Notes: generated by a model from the letters alone, not told the origin. 64,000 bases of DNA from Rapana venosa (GCA_028751875.1 CM054145.1:51329283-51393282), one strand, 5' to 3'. Shown: positions 21,373-32,224, counted from the stretch's first letter. Program-made: numbers and translations.

Positions 21373-21602
21373 CACGCATATAAGTACACACATACACAGT
21401 CACACACACACAACACACACACAAGCACAAACACACACACACCACACTCAAGTCTTCTGTAAATATTGTAGTCAGGGTTTTTGTTTGTTGGTTGATTTGT
21501 TTGTTTGTTTGCTTGTTTGTTATTTAATCATATGTTTTTCTAAGTCTAACATCATCAAGTCTGGATAGACTTTGAACTGAAACACAACAACAACAACAAC
21601 TA

Positions 21603-21603
21603 C

Positions 21604-21682
<79 letters not shown>

Positions 21683-21745
21683 CATACCCACAACACACCT
21701 GTACATACAACAAAAGAACACATTTTCACACACACACACAAGAAA
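21603..21745. repeat. (CA)n microsatellite
   Basis: CA array with short interruptions. Confidence 0.95.
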
Positions 21746-21789
21746 AACAGTTTCTTCCTACATACACTATCCTGAGTTGTAAGGACTGG

Positions 21790-22112
21790 GGCTTTAGGTG
21801 ATAAGAACCTGTCAACTTCATTCCTCTTTTCTTGGTAGAAGATTTAATGATGTAGTGAGGAGGAGGAGGCACTGAGGAGGAAGAAGAGACCTTTGAGAAA
21901 AGAAGAGGGGAGGGGAAGGGCTGGGAGAGGAGAGGGGAGGGTAAGGGGAGGGATGGTGGGTATATGGACAGACAGACAGACAGACAGACAGAGCCAGGTG
22001 TCAGGTGGGGAAGCAGGTATGGCAGGTAGTAGAGGCAGACCTCAGGTGACTGTCAGCACACTAATGGACACCTGTCCTCTTCTCAGAGAACTGAGGACTG
22101 TTGTGGACTAAT
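21790..22112 (-). repeat. Three-copy local repeat, inverted copy c
   Basis: Minus strand carries the same landmarks as copies a and b (AGCCAGGTGTCAGGTGGGGA, GCAGGTATGGCAGGTAGTAG and TCAGAGAACTGAGGACTGTT as read on plus). With copy b it forms an inverted pair separated by about 0.7 kb. Confidence 0.88.
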
Positions 22113-22245
22113 GGCACCTGGTTGGTCGCTTCTTTCTAGTTCCCCCCCGAGGTGTTTTATTGCGCGTTCTGTTCTAAGGATAAAGTGTGGGGTGTTTATG
22201 TCTTCACTTTGTTTCATTATCTGTTTCTGTCTCTGTCAGTCCCAC

Positions 22246-22625
22246 TGACACCTATATCTGAGTGGTTCAGGCTGTCGCCATCAATCCCATTGGTCAATGG
22301 CATCGCGGGTTCCAATCTCGGCCGCGTCTGGTGAATTCAGGGTGGGCATTTTTACCATCTTCAAGAGCAGATATGCCAGTGCCTTCATTCCCTTTGTGTT
22401 AATATCAACATGTTAAAGATGAAATATGCACGTTAAAGATCCTGTAGTTCATGTCAGCGTTTGGTGGGTTACCGCAACACGAACATACCTAGCATGCATC
22501 CCGGAAGTTGGATCGCGGCTGGCTACCTTCATGACACTGATATATCTGCTCTTTTTGCAAAAACGGTTGCATACGCAAAATCTTATCATTTGGAGCTCTA
22601 GCCGAGGAACAATAACACAACAAAT
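22246..22625 (+). mobile_element. SINE-B, full-length but decayed
   Basis: tRNA-like head with CTGAGTGGTTCAGGCTGTCG and box B-like GGGTTCCAATCTCG. The body has CAGATATGCCAGTGCCTTCA and GCACGTTAAAGATCCTGTAG. The tail has ACACGAACATACCTAGCATG, CATCCCGGAAGTTGGATCGC and GAGCTCTAGCCGAGGAACAA. Same layout as the better head at 41.9 kb. Confidence 0.8.
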
Positions 22626-22689
22626 CTGTGGGCTCTGCAAATGATTTTGTTCAACCTGTTTCAGTCTAAATAATCATGGCTCTTTGTAT

Positions 22690-23340
22690 GAGGGCCTTAG
22701 GCGCTAAAAATCTGTTATCTTAATTCCCCTTTTGTGGAAGAGATAAGAATATAGTGTGTGTGTGTGTGTGTAATTTCCCCTTTGTAAAAGAGATAAGAAG
22801 GGGCCTGTGTGTGCGTGTGTGCGTGCGTTCATGTGTGTGTGTGTGTGTGTAGGAAGGAGTAAAGGATCTGATAGCAAGGCTCTCGGAGAGAGAATTACAG
22901 AACTTGAGAACACTGGAGACATAATTCATTCAGGTGTATGCAAGTGTGCTAATAAGATTCCAAAAATAAGCTCCACACCTAGAAACACCTGAGAAGACAC
23001 CCACTGACAAAGGAAAAGGACAGAATTGCTACCTTGTTGCTAAAAATGCAAAAATGGAATACATTACAGTAGTACCTCAGTTATACATAAATCAGCAAAC
23101 CAGTGCATAAGCTCCCCATGAGTTGTCCACGTAACACGATACCTGTAAATTGCGCTGGGGGTGGTTAACACGAAAGGTACCTACACTTAACCAAACCTAC
23201 CTACCTCCCACGTGGAAGGGTACGGGTGTCTTGGCCTAGATAGATACTCCTTACCTCCCAACAGGCCTGTCTTTTTCGTCTTTTACTACATCCCTGTCCC
23301 TCTAAACTCCCCAAGAAGTTACTGGGGCACAGTACTGTTG
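22690..23340. other. No recognisable gene
   Basis: Contains two GT microsatellites (about 22755-22771 and 22808-22850) joined by a short duplicated AATTTCCCCTTTGT-AAAGAGATAAGAA word. Otherwise unassigned. Confidence 0.55.
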
Positions 23341-23344
23341 TTTT

Positions 23345-23735
23345 CTTCAAGTTACCCCAGTCGTGCTGGCTCAGTGGTTAGTGTCTTGGGTTACGAACTG
23401 GAAGGTCGTAGGTTCGAATCCCATAACAATCATAGCAATTTTTTTTCGGACTGCAGCCGGCTCCTACCCAGAGTGAGTGTGCTGTGGGATCATTGGGAAG
23501 ACTGGGACCACGCAGTGGGAAGACTGGGACCACACAGTGGGAAGACTGGGACCACCACACAGTGGGAAGACTGGGACCACACAGTGGGAAGACTAGGACC
23601 ACACAGTCCAGCTTTGTCCGCTTTACGGATGTGATGTTGAGAGTGTTGCTCAAAATTACCTGACCGACACTGCAGGTGTCTATATCTCTCGGGGGCCCGG
23701 TTGACGCCGGGATATAATTATTATGATAGGAAGCG
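23345..23735 (+). mobile_element. SINE-F, tRNA-headed
   Basis: Head GTGCTGGCTCAGTGGTTAGT (box A) and GGTCGTAGGTTCGAATCCCA (box B) with tRNA-like spacing, but no convincing acceptor stem, so not a working tRNA. The body carries an internal minisatellite and ends near GTTGACGCCGGGATATAATT then ATTATGAT. Confidence 0.65.
23490..23607. repeat. 22-bp minisatellite, five units
   Basis: Units of GGGAAGACTGGGACCACACA plus GT, one with an extra CAC and one with an A for G. It lies within the SINE-F body. Confidence 0.95.
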
Positions 23736-24111
23736 CAGAGTTCAACACTGTCAAGAAGTCTCAGAGCAGATGCACGTTCATAAAAGCATAATTACCTCAT
23801 CCTTGTCCTCACAGGCCATCACGCAATAAAAGAAAATTGCCTTTGAATCGGGGGCTCCTGTTGCTTTGGTCTCACGGTGATCTCAGAATCGGTTTCCCCA
23901 TACACGTCTGTGCCTGCGGTGAGTCTGTGTCAGGGCTTCTGGGGCTGGAGGTTCACTGGAGAAAGTCGTTGGAGGAACGTTGTGGTGGTCACCACCCTGG
24001 GTGGGCGTCTCACTCAGTCTGGCTCCGCGCCTGAGCTAATACTGTCGTCAGCGTGTTCTGAATAATTATGTTAGCTCAGAACAGGCACTACTGAACACCG
24101 CCAAAGTGACC

Positions 24112-24300
24112 CAGCAGCAGTGCAGGGCCTCTTTGGATTGTGGCCTCATGGCGGCTTGTCATTGATGGGCTCTTTGTAAACTTCTGACTCCGTGGAGGTG
24201 ACGTGACGAATCTGGGCGTAGGTTGGAGCGGAGAGTTTGAAGTGAGCGGCGTGGGGACATGCAGGATCAGAAGGTCACAGGAGATGAGCTCACGACCTCA
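24112..24300 (+). repeat. Dispersed repeat H, copy 2
   Basis: Matches 8444-8640 in order (GGCCTCATGGCGGCTTGTCA, TGACGAATCTGGGCGTAG, GAAGTGAGCGGCGTGGGGAC, GGTCACAGGAGATGAG). Confidence 0.65.
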
Positions 24301-24324
24301 CGCACCCACACAACTTACACAACA

Positions 24325-25025
24325 ACAACAACAACAATAATAATAATAATCATCATCATCATCATCATCATCATCATAAATGGAATTTATATAGCGCTGT
24401 ATCTTGCACAGACAAATCAAAGCGCTTGCACTCAACTCATACTTACACAGTCATGCAACCAATAGCAAGTAATAGTTTAACAGATCCAAATGCACATCCA
24501 CACACAAACCACACACAACACACAACAACACACACAATCACATCACCACATCCTCACACACACGTTATACACTTGAGGGTGAGAATTTTTGGCTTTGAAA
24601 GGGCTAGTGTAGCTATGAAATGAACCAGGAGGGAAATTCTTAGGTTTGAAACAATATGCTTGAGTCGCAGATTTAAGGAGTACAAGAAGGCTTTGGCGAA
24701 TGAGATGATAGGGAGGCCATTCAATCGTGGCCAGAACAGTGAGAAGAGCGTCGCCCAACAGGGATTGGTTGAATTAGTGTTTAGTAAGCACAAGGAACTG
24801 CAGCAAGCGAAAGGAACGAAAAGGGGTAGTACAGGTGGAGACATCAAGAGGTAGGAAGGTGCTGTTTTGTGGAGAATTTGTATCAGAGAGGTGATCTTAT
24901 GTAATTTTTGTGGCACAGGCAGCCAGTTGGGAGTCGCAAGAGAGGGGTAATGTGCTCAGATTTTTCCTTTCTGAGGACTAGTCGAGCTGCAGAGTTTTGA
25001 ATACAATAAACGTGAAACAGCTCCG
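24325..25025 (-). mobile_element. L2/CR1-like retrotransposon, 3' end, decayed
   Basis: Minus strand encodes broken pieces of the C-terminus of a reverse-transcriptase protein: IQNSAARLVLRKEKSEHITP, then LHKTAPSYL and a region like WPRLNGLPI, in shifted frames. The 3' UTR carries the motif read on plus as TATATAGCGCTGTATCTTGC and ends in an ATT/ATC-type tail. It is very close in sequence to the better copy at 58.7 kb. Heavily frameshifted, so inactive. Confidence 0.8.
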
Positions 25026-25039
25026 AACAAGAAGGGAAG

Positions 25040-25430
25040 GTGGCAGGCCCGTGAAGGCGAAGGCGTTCACCTGCCTAGTAAGTAAACCATGAGGTTCTGG
25101 GTTCCACCCCAGCCTTGCCTTTTCTTCCTAGTTTGACAAGAAAATCGAACTGAATGTCAAAGTCCGGAAGACACTATAAACCGAGGCCCCGGCCGTGTGC
25201 AATTGCACGCAGAACATCTGGCGCACACGTTAAAAGCCTGTTTTTACCTTTCGAAAGAACAGGCTATGTCGTGCCGGTAGGAACGGATGACAACATTTTA
25301 AGATACACATGCACACAGGTGTCATGTATAGACACCATTCCCGAAGTCGGAATGCAGCCACCTAAAATGGGCAAAAACGGTCACATGCGCAAAAAATTTC
25401 ACCATTGGTGAACACGGAGCTCAAGCCGAG
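25040..25430 (+). mobile_element. Mosaic SINE: A-type centre, B-type tail
   Basis: tRNA-like head with GGCGTTCACCTGCCTAGTAA and GGTTCTGGGTTCCACCCC. The centre matches SINE-A (ACTATAAACCGAGGCCCC, GCACGCAGAACATCTGGCGC, CGGATGACAACATTTT). The tail matches SINE-B (CCCGAAGTCGGAATGCAGCC, CACCATTGGTGAACACGGAG). The last bases lie beyond a SINE-C insertion at 25730-25760 (AGCCGAGAAACGACAAAAAG). Confidence 0.75.
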
Positions 25431-25729
25431 GTAAGGTAAAGGGTAAAGGAGTCCCATAACCTATAAGGTCGTAGGGGAGCGAGGCGTCAGAGACCTCACT
25501 TCTCTAGGGCCAGCATATTGAGGGCGGCGCCCATCTCCTCTTCCTCGCTGCTTTACCTTCCCTGGCCCTAAAGAGGGCAGGTACCCATTTACAGCTGGGT
25601 GAACTGGGGGAACTGTACTGAAGCCAAGGCGCGTTAACGGTCACCCATCCAACTGGTAACCAGGCTCGACGCTGCTTAACTTGGCTGGGGGAAAGCGAGT
25701 GCTCCGACCACTGAGCTATCCCGTCCCCT
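25431..25729 (-). mobile_element. SINE-C inserted in the mosaic SINE
   Basis: Antisense full-length copy from the GGTAAAGG 3' end to CTATCCCGTCCCC. Target-site duplication AGCCGAG at 25424-25430 and 25730-25736. The 5S-like part is clear on the minus strand: GTTAAGCAGCGTCGAGCC then TGGTTACCAGTTGGATGGGT. It also carries the AGTTCCCCCAGTTCACCCAG segment missing at 1.4 kb. Confidence 0.9.
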
Positions 25730-25894
25730 AGCCGAGAAACGACAAAAAGTCTCTTAATCACCCAGCTGGTCAATAGCATCTGTCCCTTTTGCATACCTAA
25801 AATTAATCCCCATGAACATGGAATATTGGCTAAGAGGTTTTTATCTTCCCCAGGTGGCTTTAATTTCAGACGATAGAATTGTGTAGGCTGACAC

Positions 25895-26025
25895 GGTGTG
25901 TGTGTGTGAGTGTGTGTGTGTGTGTGTGGTGGTGCGTGCGTGGTGCGTGTGTGTGTGTGTGTGTGTGTGTTCTGTGTGTGTGTGTTTGTGTGTGTGTGTC
26001 TGTATGTGTGTGTGTGTGTAAATGT
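25895..26025. repeat. GT-rich microsatellite
   Basis: Imperfect GT/GC repeats. Confidence 0.9.
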
Positions 26026-26124
26026 ACATCGCTATTTTAATGTGTGCACATGTGTTTTGTTGTTCCAGTGCGAGTGATAAATGGTCTCTGGTTTCTGTGT
26101 TTATCTTTTGAGTCGTTCAGTGTG

Positions 26125-26127
26125 TTG

Positions 26128-26220
<93 letters not shown>

Positions 26221-26221
26221 G
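26125..26221. repeat. (GT)n microsatellite
   Basis: Nearly perfect GT array. Confidence 0.95.
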
Positions 26222-26229
26222 TTTGTGCA

Positions 26230-27160
26230 CTTACCTGTTTTATTTCTCATTATATACAGTTATACAAATATCATTTAGATATTGGTTTTATCATTACTGA
26301 TATCCTTATCCTCCTCCTCCTCTCCTCTGCCTCCTCCTTCTTATCTTTATCTTATCCTCATCCTCTTTATATCCATCCTTATCATCCTCATCTGTGTGCA
26401 AAAACATACGAGTTAAATTAAGGAGTCTTAAACTATTTATCTTTGAATTAAAAAATATGAGTGTGCCTACCTCTTATCCTCAATCCCCCCCAAAACTAGA
26501 TGTTAGAAAAGTGTGTAAGAATGTAAACAACAACAAGTTGTCTCATAACTTTAATCACAGATGCTATTTCATTTAGTAATGTTTTCTTACTATATTTATC
26601 CTCCTCCTCCTTCCGCCTCCTTTCTAACTTTATTCTTCCTTCCTTTATTCCTCCTTATCATTCATCGTGTCAAAACAAGAAAATTACACCCCTTAACACA
26701 CAAAAAAATCAGATCACCACACCCAAATCACACCACACAAAACAGATTCAAAACGTGTACGAATGTAACACAACAACAAGCTCATAACACTTAACACAAG
26801 CATTCACATAACACCACAACTTCTCTAAACATCTCACCACCCCACACTTCAAACTCACACTCCTCCTACCAGCCTTATGCCGTTTTTGCAAACACCACCG
26901 AATAGATCTCCCTGGCGCCCCCCAGTAGCTACTCACATGAAACGGAAATCACGCAGTACCCTTCACTTCAGTCAGTCACTACCCTCAGGCAGCCTGAAAC
27001 CTATACGAAATAAGATAGAACAAAAAAGAAACAAGAAACACAAAACAAAAAAACAACAACACAAACAACAAATGATCGGATGTGAAATAGAATAGAGTGG
27101 TGGCTGTCTCGATGACGGAAACGAGGTAAAGAATTCAGAAAGTCAATAATGCCTGAATAT
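26230..27160. other. AT-rich DNA without recognisable genes
   Basis: CTCCTC-rich patches, an internal weak repetition of AAACAAAATT/AAGTGTRTAAGAATGTAAACAACAAC near 26510 and 26750, and no protein motif. Confidence 0.5.
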
Positions 27161-27164
27161 GTAA

Positions 27165-28235
27165 GGAAGAGAAGAAAGAAAGAAGGGAAAGAAGCGAAAA
27201 GAAAGAAAGAAAGAACGAAAGAAAGAAAGAAAGAAAGAACGAAAAACAAGAAGAAAGAAGAAGATGAAATAGAAGAAGGAGGGGGGAAAGGTCATGAAGA
27301 AGGAAACGAAAGAAAGAAAGAATGAATGAATAAATGAAATAAATAAAGAATGAAAGAACGAAAGAAAGAACGAAAGAAAGTAAGAAAGAAAGAAAGAACG
27401 AACGAAAGAAAGAAAAGAAAGAGAGAAAGAAAGGAAGAACAAAAGAAAGAAAGAAAAGAAATAACGAAAGAAAGAAAGAAAGAAAGGAAGAAAAGAAACA
27501 TCGAAAGAGAAAGAAATGAAAGGGAAAAAAAGAAAGAAAGAAAGATAGATAGAAAGAAAGAAAGATATAAAGGAAGAAATAAGGAAAGAAAGAAAGAAAG
27601 AAAGATAGATAGAAAGAAAGAAAAAAAGAAAGAACGAAAGAAAGAACAAAAGAAATAAGTGAAATAGAAGAAGGTGGGGGGAAAGGTCATGAAGAAGGAA
27701 ACAAAATAAATAAATAAATAAAGAAAGAAAGAAAGAAGGAAAGAAAGAAAGAAGGAAAGAACGAAAAAAGAAAGAAAGATGTGAAATAGAAGAAGGTGGG
27801 GGAAAAGGTCATGAAGAAGGAAACGAAAGAAAGAACGAAAGAAAGAACGAACGAAAGAAAGGAAGGAAGAAAAGAAAAGAAAGAACGAAAGAAAGAAAGA
27901 AAGAAAAGAAAAGAAAGAACGAAAGAAAGGAAGGAAAAACGAAAGAAAGAAAGAAAGAACGAATGAAAGAAAGAAAAAACGAAAGAAAGAGAGAAAGGAA
28001 GGAAGGAAGAAAGAAAAAGAAAGAAAGAAAGAAATTTACTCTATTTACCCTCTGGCCTGAAACCTGTATAAAATAAGACAGAACAGAGAAAAAAAGAAAG
28101 AAAGAAAGAAAGAAGCGAAATAGAAGAAGAAGAAGAACAGAGGAAAAAAAAAGAAAGAAAGAAGCGAAATAGAAGAAGGTGGGGAAGAAGGTCATGAAGA
28201 AGAAAACGAGAGAAAGAAAGAACGAAAGAAAGAAA
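27165..28235. repeat. GAAA tract with higher-order unit
   Basis: About 1.1 kb of GAAA repeats. A 45-base cassette (GAAATAGAAGAAGGTGGGGG followed by AAAGGTCATGAAGAAGGAAA) recurs near 27268, 27660, 27782 and 28165. The phrase CTGAAACCTATACGAAATAA before the tract recurs as CTGAAACCTGTATAAAATAA at 28058. Open frames are low-complexity. Confidence 0.93.
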
Positions 28236-28484
28236 GAACATGCAAAAAGAGAATTTTTTTTAAAACACGATTTTTTTTCAAGTACGAAAGAGAAAAAAAG
28301 AGGGGGAAAACCTCACTAACTAGATCAAACAAAGAACCCCCAATAAATATTTTTAAAAAAGAGAAAAATGTTTTAGTAAACTAATAAACCAGCAAGTGAA
28401 ACCAAGGTCAAACGGATAAACTAGAGAAACAGAAAGTAGCAATGGACAATAAGAACTAAAGAAACAAAACCAAAAAGAAACAAA

Positions 28485-29354
28485 TCCAAAAACAAACAAA
28501 ACCGGCTTGTGGTGAAGTGCCGATACAGATGGCATCAAAGATGGGAAAGCCTCCATTCCCACCCTGATAAAGGATCTCCTCTGTCTTCAGGCCGTCTGGC
28601 ACCGTGACAGAGCTGCCCAGGTATCAGGCAGGTATTGGTCAGGTATCGGACAGGTAATCAGGCAGGTATCAGATAGGTATCGAACAGGTCTCGGACAGAT
28701 ATCAGGCAGGATTTAGGCAGGTATCAGATAGGTGTCAGGTATCAGGCAGGTATACGACAGGTATCAGGAGGGTATTGGACAGGTATTTTACAGGTATCAG
28801 ACAGGTATCTGGAAGGTATCAGACAGGTATCGGGAAGATATTGTGCAGGTATCAGCCAGGTACCAGAGACGTATCAGCCAGGTATCGGACAGATATTGGA
28901 AGGTATTGGACAGGTATTGGAGAGGTATCGGACAGGTATCATTCAGGCATCAGACAGGTATCAGACAGGCTTTGGGCAGGTACTGGATTGGACAGGTATC
29001 ACACAGGTATTGGACAGATATCACACCGGTATTGGACAGGTATCAGACAGGTATCGGACACGGATAAGACAGGTTTTGGACGGGTATTGGATGGGATAGG
29101 AATAAGACAGATATTGGACAGGTATTTGACAGGTATCAGACAGGTACCAGACAGGTATCAGACTGAAATCAGGCAGGTGTCAGGCAGGTATCAGGCAGGT
29201 ATGGGACAGGTATAAGACAGGTGTAAGGCAGGATTCAGGCAGGTATGGGACAGCTATGAGACAGGTGTCAGGCAGGTATCAGGCAGGTAAGAAGCAACAT
29301 CACTTACGACTGATTCAACTCTTACCTGCTGCTGATAACAGGGCCCTTGTCTAG
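28485..29354 (+). repeat. Inverted counterpart of 81-308, expanded form
   Basis: Flanks match the reverse complement of 81-308. The difference in length is the internal 11-bp array at 28618-29288. Confidence 0.88.
28618..29288. repeat. 11-bp minisatellite, about 60 units
   Basis: Unit ACAGGTATCAG with frequent TTGG, TCGG and GGCAGG variants. Because 33 bases are three units, translation gives an 11-residue periodic peptide in all forward frames, which explains the open frames here; I do not regard them as genes. Confidence 0.95.
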
Positions 29355-29984
29355 CATTTAAAATTCCCAGGCAGGGGGTTTGCCTGTGTGTCTTTGTCTG
29401 TGGGTTTGTGTGTCTGCCTCTCTGTATCTTTGTCTGTCTTTGTTTCTCTGTCTCTGTCTCTCTCTATCTGTCTCTGTCTCTCTCTGTGTCCCTGGACCCT
29501 TGCCTTTCTCTGTCTGTCAGTCTGTGTGTCTCTGCTAGTCTTTTAGGTAACCTACGTGCAAAACACCTACAACAACAACATTTGACACGTTGTGTGATGA
29601 ACATGTCGGACAAAATGCGAGAGAAGTACGTTACCTGCACATACAATAGTACAACTATGGAGAAATGTGTTTATCCCCTATAAGGCCACAAACTCTACTT
29701 CATTTGCAGTATAGGCAGACATGAACATGAAGCTGGATTCCTCATCCACAAAGACACTGTGAATGCCCTCGTGGGATGTCGACCAATCTCTTGTTGACTC
29801 ATGACCATCTGTCTGATGGCAACACCTTTTAGCATCCAAGCGTATACCCCAACAACGCAACTATGATGACGAAGATGTTGATGACTTTTGCAACCAACTA
29901 CAAAAGAAGTAGACCAGACGCTAAAGAAAGACATCATTGTAGTGGTACAGTTGGACTGGAATGCAAAGGTAGGAGGAGTAGAGG

Positions 29985-30052
29985 CTTTCCAAGATTCAGC
30001 GCTATATAAATTCCATACATTATTATTATCATTATTATTATTATTATTAGAG
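29985..30052 (+). mobile_element. L2/CR1-like 3' end inserted in the RTE relic
   Basis: GCGCTATATAAATTCCATAC followed by ATT repeats equals the 3' end of the L2-like element at 59470-59530. It separates VGGVEA from NWKGLCDQ of the RTE endonuclease. Severely 5' truncated. Confidence 0.75.
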
Positions 30053-30120
30053 GCTAACAAGAACTGGAAGGGATTATGTGACCAATACTGCAACCATGAG
30101 ACCAACAAAAGAGGCTTATT

Positions 30121-30486
30121 CATTTATTTATTATTTATTTATTTATTCTTTTATATCGAGGATAATGGAATAAGCACTTATGTGATTTTTTCATCCAGTC
30201 CCCGTGTGTATGCGGTTTTGTAAATTGTCATCTGTTCCCCCCCCCCCCACCAGCACACAATGGCCTACACTTACAAAAAGCAAAAGAGGATTTTAACGTG
30301 TGCGTAAGATGTTCTGCGTGTGTTCGCACATGGGGCCTCAGTTTTTAGTCTCATCTGAAGGACTTTTGGGGAGAATGGAGTCGGCACTGATGTTAACTCC
30401 AGGGGAAAATATCCCCTTGAATGGGAATCGAACCCAGGTTATCAGATTGCGAGTACAATAATCTAACCACTAGGCTATCCCATTGA
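30121..30486 (-). mobile_element. SINE-A, full-length, with tRNA-like head
   Basis: The only complete SINE-A here. On the minus strand the head is ATGGGATAGCCTAGTGGTTA (box A) and CCTGGGTTCGATTCCCATTC (box B). Then come GGGGATATTTTCCCCTGGAG and the standard body, and the tail is AAAAGAATAAATAAATAAAT. It interrupts the RTE codons for RGLL-ESANYN; GAGGCTTATT before and GAGGCTATTA after form an imperfect target-site duplication. Confidence 0.9.
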
Positions 30487-30699
30487 GGCTATTAGAATCT
30501 GCCAATTACAACTAATGGGGGCATGGATTGAGGAACAAAGCAAAAGCATCGAAGAGAACCTGCATGTTTCCATGTAGTGATTTTCATGGTAACATTTTCT
30601 GGTGTTAACAGTTATATAAGCTGCATGGAGTAGATTCTTAAAGCCTGAGATCTAATGAAGGAAAGAGACAGGGCTTAGAAGGAAAGAGAAAACCCTAAA

Positions 30700-30726
30700 C
30701 AATGCATGAACAACATTACTCCCCCC

Positions 30727-30763
<37 letters not shown>

Positions 30764-31245
30764 CTCTCTCTCTTCTCTCTCTCACACACACACTCAAATC
30801 AACACACAAGAATAACAAAGCATTGGACTTCCTCTACTTTACTTCCCCTACTTTACTTTATCTCTGTTTTTACACATGCACTGGGGGGAGGTAAGAGGAG
30901 AGTTTATTTTCAGGGACGGGGACTCCAGAGACTCCACAAAAACACCCATACTTCTCTTCTTATCAGGCTGCGGAGCTAAGCTGTGCTGGGTCTCAGCACG
31001 TGATAAGAGAACAGGCCCTGTTACAGTATCTCACACAGTCCTCTCCCTTGGCCTCTTTCACCCCTAACTTAGGGGCGACAGGTGGTGACACAATGACGGC
31101 TAGGGCACTTCACCTGATGCCCTTGGTAAGCACTACATACACCACCTGTGAGAGCTTTGGGGGGTAGTCTTTATTAAGGCGAAAGCTCAAGTATAAGAGA
31201 AAGAGAGAAGCTAAGAAAATGGAAATTTGATTTGTCCATGATATA
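30700..31245 (+). repeat. Direct duplication, unit 1
   Basis: Matches 32225-32820 along its length: CTCAAATCAACACA, CCTCTACTTTACTT, TTATCTCTGTTTTTACA, AGTTTATTTTCAGGG, GTCTCAGCACGTGATA, GGCCCTGTTACAGTATCTCA, CACAGTCCTCT, GGTGGTGACACAATGAC, CATACACCACCTGTGAGAG. Unit offset is about 1.5 kb. No coding sequence recognised. Confidence 0.9.
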
Positions 31246-31246
31246 A

Positions 31247-32224
31247 GCCATCCTTTCAAGTCAGACTGAATGAAACAGGCCACATAATTATCTCTATAAA
31301 GCATGTTTAGAAATCCAAAATATGTGAGAAAAGTGAACTTACAGGAGGAAAGATTTAACAGTTAGCACAAAAGGTAGCACTTACATCATAGGCTTTAAAA
31401 AAACAAAAACAAAACCGAAGCCCTCTCTTTTCTCTCCCACAAAAAACCTACCTCTCTCTCTGTCTCTCTCTCTTTCTCTCTCTCTCTCTCTGTCTCTCTG
31501 TGCTTGTCTTTCAGATTATCCAGAAAACCCCCATACCTCTGCCTTTTTAAAATGTACACAACACCTTGGCATTGCAGCAAGGCACGTGTGAACAAACACC
31601 TAGGACCCCACCAGCTGACACCGTGTGGGCCTCTGGAGCAGGGGACAATGGGGCAAGCACGTTGACTACACATACTGTTGTATAGCTTTGGGCACATATT
31701 TTCACCTTTGGGTATTCCTGTGAGTGTAGGACTACCATCAAAACACCACCCTCTTCCTCCCCTTCTCCTCTCCCAACACACACACACATACACCACACAC
31801 ACACACAAACATGCGCGCACACACACACATCCTTCCCTTTTGCCTGTCTTCATTAAAATGAAAACAACTGCTTTGTCAAATTAGGCCTTGTTTGTTTGTT
31901 CGTTTCAGTGGGCTCTTGGCTTGTGGGTGGTTGTTGTTTTTAGTGGTATGTGTGTGTGGGCATGTGTGTGTGTGTGTTTGTGGATGTGTGTATGTGTGTG
32001 TATGTGGGCATGTGTGTGTATGTGGGCATGTGTGTGTATGTGGGTGTGGGGTGTGTGTGTGTGTGGGGGGGGGGGGGTATGTGTGTGTTATTAATTGTTT
32101 AATTGCTTTTGTTCTTTTATGTATAGAAAGTTAAAAGCAAAGTCTGAAGCATGTACAATGCTTAGTATTATATATGTAAACAGTCTTTGGGGGAAGCAAC
32201 GTCTGGTTTGTGGGTGTGTGGGTG
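31247..32224. other. Spacer between duplication units
   Basis: CT tract (31445-31500), CA tract (31778-31830) and GT/poly(G) tract (31948-32092). No gene recognised. Confidence 0.6.

Larger units (their letters stand above)
29690..30520 (+). mobile_element. RTE-type retrotransposon endonuclease domain, broken
   Basis: Plus strand reads, with frame changes, IGRHEHEAGFLIHKDTVNAL, VGCRPIS, a run ending QAYTPTTQLYDDEDVDDFC, then QKEVDQTLKKDIIVV and LDWNAKVG. It resumes as NWKGLCDQYCNHETNKRGL and, beyond a SINE-A, LESANYN. This is the apurinic-endonuclease-like (DNase I fold) domain of RTE elements; the family normally has GDWNAKVG, here LDWNAKVG. An in-frame stop (ISC then stop) and two insertions make it a pseudogene. 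Reverse transcriptase sequence was not found downstream. Confidence 0.85.

Noticed and set aside
23354..23425. tRNA gene
   Set aside because: Boxes A and B are good but no acceptor stem pairs, and a SINE body with a characteristic tail follows.
28732..29215. 11-residue repeat protein with DRYQTGI-like units
   Set aside because: All forward frames of an 11-bp minisatellite repeat every 11 residues; no start context or splice sites support a gene.
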